Part shown: in pieces, positions 1 through 7,589 of the stretch
How the letters are laid out: every line of letters starts with the position of its first letter
Position numbering within the stretch: the stretch's first letter is position 1
Assembly (NCBI GenBank): GCA_963842455.1
Contig: CAWJHE010000014.1
Span: 1-64,000 of the forward strand
Source: CAWJHE01 sp963842455
GTDB taxonomy: Bacteria; Chloroflexota; Anaerolineae; Anaerolineales; UBA4823
Direction of reading: 5' to 3'
Length of the DNA stretch: 64,000 nt
Notes under the pieces: model-generated
Databases searched by the model: none
What the model saw: only the letters and a program-made list of their open reading frames with translations
Told to the model about the DNA's origin: nothing
Position numbers and translations under genes: made by a program

Positions 1-1
1 G

Positions 2-82
2 CCACTGATGGATGCGCGCTCGGCCGAGTCGGAGACGGGTGTGTCGGAGTGGCGGATGGATAAGTGGGATGGGGGGTATTAA
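2..82 (+). CDS. C-terminal end of an unidentified protein (partial)
   Basis: An open frame enters from the left edge and stops at a TAA at 80-82. It gives a 26-residue hydrophilic tail rich in Asp, Glu, Ser and Trp. Its stop overlaps the stop of the converging minus-strand zinc-finger gene by a few bases. The stretch is GC-rich, unlike the AT-rich repeats that follow, which suggests real coding sequence. Nothing identifies the family. Confidence 0.3.
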   Translation, partial: PLMDARSAESETGVSEWRMDKWDGGY

Positions 83-318
83 GTGAACTTTGCCACAGAC
101 ACCTGGCGTTGCTCAGCAAATTTCTTGCGGTGCAGCTTTATCCGTTCAATCTCGTGTGAGGTTTCGGCTGCCAGATAGCTTTCTCCGCAATGGTGACATG
201 AGATTACCGGGATATTTTCAATTACCAATAAGTCATCGCCTTTTCCGTAACTTCGAGTAACGAAACGGATGCGAGCGCCGGGTTTTCCACATAACTGCAA
301 AATGAAGGTGGGGTCCAT
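79..318 (-). CDS. YgiT-type (MqsA-like) zinc-finger protein, one cysteine pair damaged
   Basis: Encodes about 79 residues resembling the YgiT-type zinc-finger domains found in small antitoxins or companions of toxin genes. The conserved CGKPGARIR segment leads and a CHHCGESY segment follows, then a helical tail. The normal domain has two CxxC pairs; here the first Cys of the first pair is replaced (ILQLCG where the paralogue near 3.7 kb has HCEICG), so zinc binding is probably impaired. The ATG at 318 is chosen because homology starts there; the longer frame upstream only overlaps another gene in a different frame. It lies 16 bases after a small antitoxin-like gene, in the same order as the 3.6-4.4 kb locus but without the Doc gene between them. 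Confidence 0.6.
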   Translation of the reverse strand: MDPTFILQLCGKPGARIRFVTRSYGKGDDLLVIENIPVISCHHCGESYLAAETSHEIERIKLHRKKFAEQRQVSVAKFT

Positions 319-334
319 AAGTAATAATATATTT

Positions 335-472
335 CTAACTTTTTGAAAGTTCTTCCCATACCTTTGCATGATCCGCCAAGCTCTGTTCGAGACTACGCTT
401 AATTTCTGGACGAATAGAAATGTTCGAATCAGAAGAGTGGTCCACCCTGGTCTCTTGATTGGAAATTTCCAT
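335..472 (-). CDS. degenerate antitoxin-like protein, paralogue of the 4166-4387 gene
   Basis: A 45-residue frame starting at ATG 472 and ending at 335. Its C-terminal half (IRPEIKRSLEQSLADHAKV and following) matches the antitoxin at 4166-4387 (IRKEIKDSLEKSLVDHAEI and following) almost residue for residue. In-frame similarity continues a few codons upstream of the ATG, including an EEP stretch, until a TAA, so the 5' end has probably been lost to a frameshift. The larger frame covering this DNA on the same strand is a shadow. The downstream toxin gene (Doc) is missing here. This is a remnant of a duplicated antitoxin-toxin-zinc finger unit. Confidence 0.55.
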   Translation of the reverse strand: MEISNQETRVDHSSDSNISIRPEIKRSLEQSLADHAKVWEELSKS

Positions 473-639
473 GCCGTTTTGTCTTGGTTGGACATTATTT
501 GGTTCTTCAGAATTGTTATTCTTTTAACATTTTTTTCTCACCTGGATTGAGCACATAATACCTCTATGTTCAATTTTATCAGTTTTTTTATCTAACCAAT
601 CCGAGAACAACATGGTGTATATTTCCATTTCGTGTATTC

Positions 640-910
640 GTGCTCCATTCGTGGACGGCAATAATTACACCAGGGTTAAAACCACCGGGCTAGTTTGCAA
701 AGCTCTGCGAGCTGGGGATAATCTCACTGCAGCTCTGCGAGAGATAAAAAACATGCTCTGTGTGAAGCTATCTCATGGATTGACAGGAACGCACCGGGGT
801 TGAAACCGCCGGGCTAGCTTACAAAGCTCTGCGAGCTGGGGATATTCTCTCTGCGGCTCTGCGAGAGATAAAAAAAATTTTCTGTTTGAAGCAGTCTCAC
901 AGATTGGCGT
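640..910. repeat. two tandem units of an interspersed intergenic repeat (family A)
   Basis: Two units of about 123 bp sit head to tail. Each has a 'gcaccggggtt' segment, an 'agctctgcgagctgggg' segment, a 'ctgcggctctgcgagagata' segment and a 'gaagcaatctcacggattg'-like end. Similar pairs recur near 3.3-3.6 kb and 4.6-4.8 kb. Open frames through them are incidental. No gene is seen between 473 and 1004. Confidence 0.75.
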
Positions 911-992
911 GATCGCACCGGGTTGCAATCCCCATAGCCAAAACAGGGTTATTTATCGATACTCTATGAGCTTCGGGATTATATTATTAAGT

Positions 993-998
993 TATAAT
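993..998 (+). promoter_or_regulatory. -10 box for a probable leaderless MNT transcript
   Basis: A perfect TATAAT lies six bases before the ATG at 1005. Transcription would then begin at or next to the start codon, giving a leaderless mRNA. No convincing -35 hexamer is seen at the matching distance. Confidence 0.4.
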
Positions 999-1004
999 CT
1001 TAAT

Positions 1005-1350
1005 ATGATGGAGATAGCGACTTCTCTCCCAACGGTATTAGATGACATTATCATCCGTCTGACCAGGCGGGTGCAGATTGAACGCATCTATTTATTTGGT
1101 TCGCAAGCGACGAGAAATGCGCATACAGATAGCGACATTGATCTTTTTAATTGTCGTACCTCCAAGCGATCTTTCTCGGCATCATCTAGAAACCCGCTGC
1201 TATGACGCTTTATGGGGATTGAAGACGCCTGTGGATGTGATTGTGCTGACAAAATCACAATTCGAGCACATGTCCAAAGCGAAAACATCGATTGCCGCAA
1301 CAGCAATGAACAAAGGGATTTTACTTTATGAAGGACCCCAAGCTGGATGA
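1005..1350 (+). pseudogene. MNT-type minimal nucleotidyltransferase (antitoxin of MNT/HEPN), frameshifted
   Basis: Minimal nucleotidyltransferases pair with HEPN proteins in toxin-antitoxin modules. The N-terminal frame carries the signature IYLFGSQA followed by DSDID, which contains the metal-binding aspartates. Near 1150-1156, in a T-rich run, the frame changes: the next frame continues with IVVPPSDLSRHHLETR and a typical MNT C-terminus ending at 1350. One base too many in this run explains the break. The start at 1005 (or ATG 1008) is chosen because the family starts here. The 3' end overlaps the HEPN gene start by 23 bases, normal for such pairs. Confidence 0.75.
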
Positions 1351-1723
1351 AATTCAAGCCTGGCTAACCAAAGCGCGCCAGGATTTGGATGCCGCGGAAT
1401 GGTTAATTGAATCGCCTATCTCTCTGTATAGTGCAGTAGGTTTTCATTGCCAACAATCTGCCGAAAAAGCCCTCAAAGCTTATCTAACCTGGAAGGATTT
1501 TCCTTTTGAAAAAACTCATTCCCTGATAGCATTGGTTGGCATTTGCCTGGATTTCGAACCAAGTTTTGAGCAATTGAGAAATGCGGCAACCTATCTAAAT
1601 CCTTATGCAGTAACCTTCCGATACCCGGGCGATGTTCCTGATATTCCAATAAAAGATGCTGAACAGGCTATCGTCCTTGCCAAAGAAATTTGGAGATTTA
1701 TACAAAGCCAATTGCCTTCATAG
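1328..1723 (+). CDS. HEPN-domain protein (toxin partner of MNT)
   Basis: A 131-residue alpha-helical protein of the HEPN family. Seen in the sequence: an N-terminal helix WLTKARQDLDAAEWL, the family-typical FHCQQSAEKALKAYL, the THSL segment, and a C-terminal YAVTFRYPGD stretch followed by a helix. In such modules HEPN acts as an RNase or as the target of MNT AMPylation; which applies here is not visible. It overlaps the preceding MNT frame and shares its orientation, so the two form one unit. It is intact although its MNT partner is broken in this sequence, which would be dangerous if the toxin were active; that favours a sequencing error or an inactive toxin. Confidence 0.85.
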   Translation: MKDPKLDEIQAWLTKARQDLDAAEWLIESPISLYSAVGFHCQQSAEKALKAYLTWKDFPFEKTHSLIALVGICLDFEPSFEQLRNAATYLNPYAVTFRYPGDVPDIPIKDAEQAIVLAKEIWRFIQSQLPS

Positions 1724-1739
1724 TAGAATTTGATGATTA

Positions 1740-2040
1740 GCTGTTAGCGGTTACAAAAAAATCTTCGTGACCCCTTGTGTTCCTTCGTTTCTAAAAAATT
1801 CGTGAAAATTTGAGGCTAAAGGTTCTTCTATCGGGAGATGGGTAACCCAAAGAAGCAAACTGAAGTTTGCTTTACAAAAAAAATTCGTGTCAATTCGTGA
1901 AAATTCGTGGCTAACAAGAAAACTTCGTGTTTCTTGTTGGCACTTCGTGGCTAAGAAAATTCCGAAAAAATCGGCATTTTCGTGGTTGACGGTTCTTCAT
2001 CGGCATCCATAAGGGAAAAACGAGCGCCAACCATCCAACA
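1740..2040. repeat. intergenic short repeats (families B and C)
   Basis: This non-coding stretch contains several copies of 'ttcgtgaaaattcgtggc' (family B) and one copy of the near-palindrome 'aagcaaactgaagtttgctt' (family C, about 1852-1874). Family B recurs near 4.85-5.03 kb, 10.06-10.2 kb and 14.56 kb; family C near 3.61 kb and 4.93 kb. No gene is seen. Confidence 0.65.
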
Positions 2041-2070
2041 GGGGATTTCTCTCAGATAAGGAAATTAATC

Positions 2071-2103
2071 GGCCTCCACCCAAATTATGGATGGAGGCCT
2101 TTA
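2071..2103. terminator. hairpin terminator between converging genes
   Basis: Perfect 8-bp arms ggcctcca / tggaggcc separated by 13 bases, followed on the plus strand by a short T run. It lies between the end of the HEPN unit and the end of the minus-strand SDR gene, so it could serve both. Confidence 0.6.
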
Positions 2104-2149
2104 GGAAATACGGTTTACTCAGAAATTTTTTACAGCCTTCATCAAGATT

Positions 2150-3103
2150 TTAATCGCCGAAAACCTCGCCGGACATGCTCAGATACTCACCCATCATCTC
2201 ACCCTGATTGACCGGTTCGCCATAACCGCGCAACATGCGGTGGGCTTCGTCGATAATAATGCTCCGGGTCATATCTTCGTGGGTGTAGATGTAAAAATAA
2301 CCCAGGGCAACCTTGTCCAGGATTTTGACCGCCGCCGTTTCGACAGTGATCATCCCCATCATACTCGCCAGCTCCTTATATCCAGGCGTGCCTGGCCCAG
2401 CTGCAATCACGCCATTGAGCATTAAGAAATTACCTTTTTCTTCTTCCGTCATCTTGGATAGGGATGATTTGCCGGCAAACTCGGGCTGGCGCACCTCTTG
2501 GTCTTCTTCGCGGGTGCCGATCTGGGTGCCAATGACAGCCGGCATCACAACGGCTGCAGTCACCGGCATGTTCAAGCCTTTCATTTCCAGGTGGAAGCAC
2601 TCGGCAAAACGCAAGAGGCCAGCTTTGGTTGTATGATAAGGTGCGAGACCTGCTCCGGGGCTGACTGCGGCTTGGGAGGCGGTGAAAACGATCTTGCCGC
2701 CGCCTGCCTGCTCTGCCATGCGCGGATAAAATGCATTGGCGCCTTTGATGCAGCCGAGCAAGTTGACCGAGACATACCAGTTCCAATCTACTTCGCTCCA
2801 GTCGGTAAACGGTTTCTGAAAATAGACGCCGGCATTGTTGAAAAGCAGGTCGACCTTGCCAAAGCGCTTGTACGATTTGTCGACCAGGCGCTCCCAATCC
2901 TCCTTTTTGGTGACATCCATTTTGCAGACCGCGATCTGGCTCTCATATCCTTTGAGTTCCTCTTTTGCCGCATCGAGGGATGAGCCCTTAATATCCGCGA
3001 TCATGACGGACGCACCACGCTTCAATAGCTCTTTGGTGAGCCCGAGACCAATACCGTTTGCGCCGCCGGTGATGACAGCATTCTTGCCTTCAAAGTAAGT
3101 CAT
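2150..3103 (-). CDS. short-chain dehydrogenase/reductase (SDR)
   Basis: A 317-residue classical SDR, an NAD(P)-dependent oxidoreductase acting on an alcohol or ketone. Cofactor motif TGGANGIG is at residues 12-19, NNAG at 89-92, catalytic Ser about 143, and the Tyr156-x3-Lys160 pair (YHTTK) is intact. At 317 residues it is longer than the usual 250, with an extra acidic C-terminal segment shared in style with the SDRs at 25.9 and 29.8 kb. A strong AGGAGG lies upstream of the ATG at 3103. It stands alone, so its substrate is unknown; resemblance to the lipid-cluster SDRs suggests a related hydrophobic substrate (inference). Confidence 0.85.
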   Translation of the reverse strand: MTYFEGKNAVITGGANGIGLGLTKELLKRGASVMIADIKGSSLDAAKEELKGYESQIAVCKMDVTKKEDWERLVDKSYKRFGKVDLLFNNAGVYFQKPFTDWSEVDWNWYVSVNLLGCIKGANAFYPRMAEQAGGGKIVFTASQAAVSPGAGLAPYHTTKAGLLRFAECFHLEMKGLNMPVTAAVVMPAVIGTQIGTREEDQEVRQPEFAGKSSLSKMTEEEKGNFLMLNGVIAAGPGTPGYKELASMMGMITVETAAVKILDKVALGYFYIYTHEDMTRSIIIDEAHRMLRGYGEPVNQGEMMGEYLSMSGEVFGD

Positions 3104-3309
3104 TCCAAGCCTCCTGTTTGATTTTGAAAAACGGTTCTAGTAGGATTTTTAATCAATTACATATTCTATTTTAGAAAATTTAAGCTCTTCGAATCATCAC
3201 CCTGAGAGGATGATTAAAGGGTTAGAAGAGGGCTGATTAATACGGAATGATGAAGACAGGTGTGGGCTAATAGGGATAATCTCTTAGTAGAGCTTGCAAG
3301 TGCGCCAAT

Positions 3310-3600
3310 GAAGCATTGGGTGCTATCATTAGGAACGCTCTGTGTGAAGCAATCTCACGGATTGGCGTGATCGCACCGGGGTTAAACGCACCGGGCGAAC
3401 TTTGCGAAGCAGTCTCAGCGAGCTGGGGGAAGTAATCTCTCTGCGAAATTGCTCTGCGAGCAGTCATAAAAAACTTGCTCTGTGTGATGCAATCTAACGG
3501 ATTGGCGTGATCGCACCGGGGTTAAAACCCTGCGGCAAACCGGGCTAGTTTGCGATGCTCTACGAGCTGGGGGTAATCTTGCGGTAGAACCTGCAGGAGT
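3310..3600. repeat. two further units of family A repeat
   Basis: Two direct units again with 'gattggcgtgatcgcaccgg', a 'ccgggc' segment and 'gagctggggg'. The second unit ends in 'cggtagaacctgcaggagtgccgaagaag', a variant end also found near 4.81 kb, and runs into a family C palindrome. No protein is supported here; an open frame on the minus strand is a by-product of the repeat. Confidence 0.65.
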
Positions 3601-3639
3601 GCCGAAGAAGCAAACTGAAGTTTGCTTTCCATAAATGGG

Positions 3640-3763
3640 GACAAGAGACCACCAAGATATTTTCGATCACCAGAAAGTCATCCCATTTTCCATAACTTCG
3701 ACTAACGAGACGGATACGAGCACCGGGTGTTCCACAAATTTCACAATGTAAGGTAGGAGCCAA
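3640..3763 (-). pseudogene. YgiT-type zinc-finger remnant truncated by a repeat
   Basis: Beginning at a TTG at 3763 the frame reads LAPTLHCEICGTPGARIR and continues to VVSCPH. This is the same domain as the gene at 79-318, with an intact first CxxC pair. After CPH the homology stops: the second cysteine of the second pair is lost and the DNA turns directly into the family C 'aagcaaac...gtttgctt' palindrome. It follows the Doc gene closely on the same strand, so the ancestral order was antitoxin - Doc - zinc finger. Confidence 0.55.
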
Positions 3764-3779
3764 AAGAGAATAATTTATA

Positions 3780-4190
3780 TCAAAATATCTTGTCTGATCT
3801 TTCCATAATCCAATCCACAAACTCTGAAAATTGGATTTCTTTCTTAGCAACCATCAACGCGATGTTCACAGTGTCTATATCGATCTTCAATTTGAAACCG
3901 TTTATCTCTAAGAAGAGGCGACTTGCCTCCATGCCTGTGCGTTTGTTTCCATCATGGAATACATGCCCGACAATAATCCTCCAGGCCAAACCCGCTGCCT
4001 TTTCAAATATTGTTGGATATCGATCGATGTCAAATATATTGCTTTGAATAGAATCAAGGATATGATCAAGTGAACCCGGGAATAACAAGTTTCGATCTTG
4101 AGAAAAATAAACACCGCCGAACTCTTCAATCATTCGGCGGTTTATCTCGATCAGATCCTCTATTGTTAGAGTTTTGAAAGCGCTTCCCAT
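3780..4190 (-). CDS. doc: Doc-type Fic-family toxin (death-on-curing)
   Basis: A 136-residue Fic/Doc domain protein. The active-site loop reads HVFHDGNKRTG, the Doc version of the Fic motif (NKR rather than NGR). Doc of phage P1 phosphorylates elongation factor Tu; by analogy this is a growth-inhibiting toxin acting in the cytoplasm. The N-terminus FKTLTIEDLIEINRRMIEE and the length are typical for Doc. It overlaps the upstream antitoxin gene by 25 bases, consistent with translational coupling. A truncated zinc-finger gene follows. The frame is intact and all motif residues are present. Confidence 0.85.
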   Translation of the reverse strand: MGSAFKTLTIEDLIEINRRMIEEFGGVYFSQDRNLLFPGSLDHILDSIQSNIFDIDRYPTIFEKAAGLAWRIIVGHVFHDGNKRTGMEASRLFLEINGFKLKIDIDTVNIALMVAKKEIQFSEFVDWIMERSDKIF

Positions 4191-4387
4191 ATTTCCGCAT
4201 GATCCACAAGACTTTTCTCGAGGCTATCCTTGATTTCCTTACGAATAACCTGTACGGAATCGGAAGAATAGGCCTGCCCAGTTTCTCTAACGGACTTTAA
4301 ATCATCTGTTCCTGATAGGCATTCCAATGGCTCTTCAGGGTGATCCAGGTTATCAAATCCCTTCTTATTCATTTGGTCTGTACACAT
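4166..4387 (-). CDS. antitoxin-like partner of Doc
   Basis: A 73-residue acidic protein with no recognised domain name. The C-terminal helix (VIRKEIKDSLEKSLVDHAEI and following) resembles short Doc-neutralising segments and is what is conserved in the paralogue at 335-472. GGAGG four bases before the ATG at 4387 supports this start over the ATG at 4372. Position immediately upstream of, and overlapping, doc implies the antitoxin role; that is inference from context. Confidence 0.65.
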   Translation of the reverse strand: MCTDQMNKKGFDNLDHPEEPLECLSGTDDLKSVRETGQAYSSDSVQVIRKEIKDSLEKSLVDHAEIWEALSKL

Positions 4388-4599
4388 AAGACCTCCACCA
4401 TCTATTTAGTCAAAAGTTCCCTAAACTCCTTCGATTAATTATATCAGATCATCTTTGATGAAAACATCTTTGCACATCTTAGTAATCTTTACGGTTTTAT
4501 CTCTTCGTGACCCATCGTGGCTAAAAAAATTCAGGATAATCGTGAAATTTTGTGGCGAATGGTTACACCATTCTTGATGCAAAGCTGTCAACGGATTGT

Positions 4600-4835
4600 G
4601 CCACGGACTGGCTTGTTCGCACCGGGGTTCAAACCCTGCGGCTAAAGCCGGGCTAGTTTGCGAAGCTCTGCGAGCTGGGGATAATCTCTCTGCGGCTCTG
4701 CGAGAGATAAAAAAATGCTCTGTGAAAAGCCACCTAATGGATAGACAGGATCGCACCGGGGTTAAAACCACCGGGCTATCTTGCAAAGCTCTGCGAGCTG
4801 GGGATCATCTTTCGGTAGAACCTGCAGGAATGCCG
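4600..4835. repeat. two more units of family A repeat
   Basis: Direct units of about 125 bp with the segments 'gcaccggggtt', 'agctctgcgagctgggg' and 'ctgcgagagataaaaaa'. The second ends in the variant 'cggtagaacctgcaggaatgccgaag', as does the unit near 3.58 kb. Apparent open frames here are not genes. Confidence 0.7.
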
Positions 4836-4839
4836 AAGT

Positions 4840-5035
4840 ACATAAAAAATTCGTGTCAATTCGTGAAAATTCGTGGCTAAAAGAACCTTCGTGGCCCTTC
4901 GTGGCTAAAGGTTCTTGCGTCGAGAGATTAGTACCTAAAGAAGCAAACTGAAGTTTGCTTTACATAAAAATTTCGTGAAAATTCGTGGCTAACCAAACCT
5001 TTGTGGTTCTTCGTGGCCCTTCGTGGCTAAAAATG
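4840..5035. repeat. family B and C short repeats
   Basis: Several 'attcgtgaaaattcgtggct' units plus one 'aagcaaactgaagtttgctt' palindrome near 4928-4950. The arrangement resembles 1.74-2.04 kb. No gene is seen. Confidence 0.6.
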
Positions 5036-5071
5036 CGATGCAATTTGGGAGGTTGAGTCTGATTACGAAGA

Positions 5072-5987
5072 TCACGCGCCAAATGTCCCAGCTATCCGCT
5101 TGAATACATGCCCGGCTTCGGGGGTGAAAGTTGCGCCAACGAAGACGTGACCTGCGCCGGTGTATTCATATAGATTGACATCACCTCCCGCCTGGGATAT
5201 CTTCTCTTCCAGAAGGCGCACATCCGGTGTTAACAGGTCCTCGGTACCCTGGAAGATATCGACCGGCGGAAGATTGGACAAATCCCCGAAAAGCGGGCTA
5301 AGCAAGGGATCGCGCACATCCTCGCCGCCAGCCCACCACTGGCCGCACATCACCAGGACCTGGATGCCGAGCAGGATATCTCGCTTTTCAAGGGCAGCGG
5401 CAGCCGGATTGGACATGCTGATATCCAGCCAGGGAGAGAAGAGCACAATGCGCTGCGGCATAGGTTAAGCCCAGCTGCCGGTAACGGAGAGCCTGCGCCA
5501 GGGCTAACCCGCCGCCGGCCGAGTCGCCGGATAAAAAAAGCGGCTGGTGCGGATAGGTTTCCAGCAAGCTGCGGTAGACGATTTCCAGCTGGTCGAAGGC
5601 TGCCTGGTAAGTGTGTTCGGGCGCCAGGGGATAGGCCGGTACGATCAGGCGCGCGCCTACTTTATCCACCATCGCCTGCAAGATCATCCAATGAAAAATA
5701 CTCAAGGCGTTAACGTATGCGCCGCCATGCGTAAACAAGATCGTTCCGACAGGCTCATGCTTACGCGGCGAAATGGTGTACACCGGTCGGTCGTTGACGA
5801 TTTGTTCGCTAACTTCAAACTGGGTTCGAAATCTTTTGGGCATGGGAGCAGGCAAAGAATGGGTGCGGCTTTCCACTAATTTCTGCCAGCGAGGCACGTT
5901 GTGCTTGAAATCATTTCTCATCAGCTTCAGTACCAAATTGGCGAAGCGTATCGAGGGAGAGGGGCTTATCGTAACAACAGTTTTCAT
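5072..5987 (-). pseudogene. alpha/beta hydrolase of the HSL/acetyl-hydrolase family, frameshifted
   Basis: An esterase or lipase-like enzyme of about 304 residues once the frame is repaired. First part: FTHGGAY supplies the oxyanion-hole HGG and GDSAGGG carries the nucleophile Ser. Second part (frame ending at 5072): EDLLTPD carries the acid Asp and GAGHVF the catalytic His. Between them, at about 5463, a single extra base shifts the frame, with ...RQLGLT joining MPQRIVLFSPW. All catalytic residues are present, so a sequencing error or a very recent mutation is likely. AAAGG precedes the ATG at 5987. Cytoplasmic; substrate unknown. Confidence 0.8.
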
Positions 5988-6097
5988 GTTTACACCTTTG
6001 CATAGCTTAACGCTATACCTAAATTATGCAAAATGATCAGTAAGAAGACAAAACCAAAAAACCTTTGCGGCTTTGCGAGAGATAAAAAAGATTTTTT

Positions 6098-6971
6098 TCA
6101 TCTGGTTTGCCAGGTGGCTGTGTAACTCGTTAATTCGTCCGGCAGATGGATACCCGGGTCTTCCAGCAGCCATTCTCCCGTCAAACCCAGCTCGCGGGCT
6201 GTCAGCTCGAAGTGGCACATGGCGATGCCCATGTCCACCCGCTGCAAGTCAGACTGGGTGAAGATGCGATTCAACATCGAGTCACGATATCCAGGCGTGC
6301 GGCGCAGGTAGAAATGCCAGCCAGTCTCACCCCTGACGATCCGCCAGGGCTGTCGATTGGAGGCGGATGGCGCCAAGCGGACCATCTCCAGCGGGAGGGC
6401 GTATTCACTCGCTGCCTGCAGAGGTAAGGCCATATTGAATTGCTGATCAAAGAAAAGGCGCTCAACAGGCAAACGCCGGTCGCTGCCAGCTCTGTTCCGT
6501 ATCAAACGATCGACTGGCCGTCGAGTGGGGGCGCAATACCCAATCGGCGTGATTGCCGGAATTATCTCATCTGGTTGGGCATGCATGCGCTGGGCAAAGC
6601 TGCTCTTAGTGAAGGCGCCTCCCAGCCAGCAAGTTCCCAGGTCCAGATCGGTGGCATATAACACGATCTTCTCCATCAGCCAGCCAAAATCTTCCAGTTG
6701 TGTCTTCTCCATTCTTCACCGCTCCAACCAAATAAGCGGTGGCGCCTTTGATGAAACCATAGGTGCCTAGCTTGCGCAGGTGCTCACGGTCATCCTCCCC
6801 TGCAGCAACCAGCACAAAACGCGCCTGGCTGCCGAACGGACCCGCTCCCAAATTATCTGCAAACTCAGACAGGCGATGTTGCACATCGCGCTCAATCGGT
6901 CGATCCAGATAAGTGCGGCAAGAAGTGCGTTGGCGAATGAGGTCAATGATAGGTTTTGAGAAAGTTTGCAT
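6098..6971 (-). pseudogene. nitroreductase-family protein, frameshifted
   Basis: A two-part nitroreductase-like flavoprotein of roughly 290 residues. The N-terminal frame has RQRTSCRTYLDRPI, the typical start of the family. The C-terminal frame has GTCWLGG and the second half LAPSASNRQPWRIV that forms the FMN site. The junction at about 6705 needs removal of one base (VGAVKN joining MEKTQLEDFGW). This version resembles the subgroup with two nitroreductase half-domains rather than NfsA/NfsB. It is a lone gene, unrelated in sequence to the nitroreductase at 56 kb. Confidence 0.75.
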
Positions 6972-7063
6972 GGCTGTTTGACAGTTGATTGAAGATTTAC
7001 TTTCTTAGTGGAAATGATCATAAATCAGAAGGAAGAAAATCACAAGCACTTGTTTGTGTTAAC

Positions 7064-7554
7064 TTATTCCAATGATTGGAGAAAAGTAAAAAGATCTATC
7101 AAGTCAGATTCACTCATTTTCCAGCGAGGCATATCCCGATCCAACGAATCTCCATCCGGGTGCTCACCATCCACAACGGCTTTCTGAAAAGTAGCCAGAT
7201 CATATTCGCCTTCTCCACCGCCATGTTCTTCCATTTCATGTGCCAATGCCACGTAGCGAATATCAGGAGCATCCATAACAGTCATATGCATGGTGTGTAG
7301 ACCACCTCTGCCGGTTGGTCCATGGCAGGAAGCACAGGTCAAATAAGATCCATCATCATGCCTCCAAACGCTGGTCCTCCCGTGAAACTGATTCTACCTC
7401 CTCTCTGACTGGTAGAGGTGAAATAGATCTGCTCACCATTCTCAGCGTCAGGCGAGTCGTTTTGCATTGAAGTCGAAGACAGGTCAATTAAACTACAGGC
7501 TCCTAGAATTAAACCCACAACTATCATTACAAATAATGATTTTAATCTGGTCAT
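7064..7554 (-). pseudogene. c-type cytochrome lipoprotein, frameshifted
   Basis: The first frame starts at ATG 7554 (AGGAG eight bases upstream) and encodes a lipoprotein signal ending GLILGAC, so the protein is lipid-anchored outside the membrane. The second frame, entered near 7340, carries a single haem site CASCH and a C-terminal WKMSESDLIDLFTFL typical of small class I cytochromes c; Met residues that could be the distal ligand are abundant. A one-base slip joins the two parts. The gene begins 35 bases after the copper ATPase on the same strand and is probably co-transcribed. Its electron partner is unknown. Confidence 0.75.
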
Positions 7555-7589
7555 CACCATCTCTCCTAGAAAACTCACCAACCTACTGC

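Noticed and set aside
319..495. N-terminal 59 codons of the longer frame containing the zinc finger
   Set aside because: This part is an out-of-frame reading of the antitoxin remnant; zinc-finger homology begins only near 318.
368..550. Plus-strand open frame of 60 codons
   Set aside because: It is antisense to the antitoxin remnant at 335-472, whose minus-strand frame has clear similarity to another gene in the window.
612..803. Open frame in family A repeat
   Set aside because: Similar frames appear in other copies of the repeat and carry no recognisable domain.
1724..2149. tRNA or small RNA gene in the gap
   Set aside because: No cloverleaf-like arrangement seen; the stretch is made of short direct repeats and one terminator hairpin.
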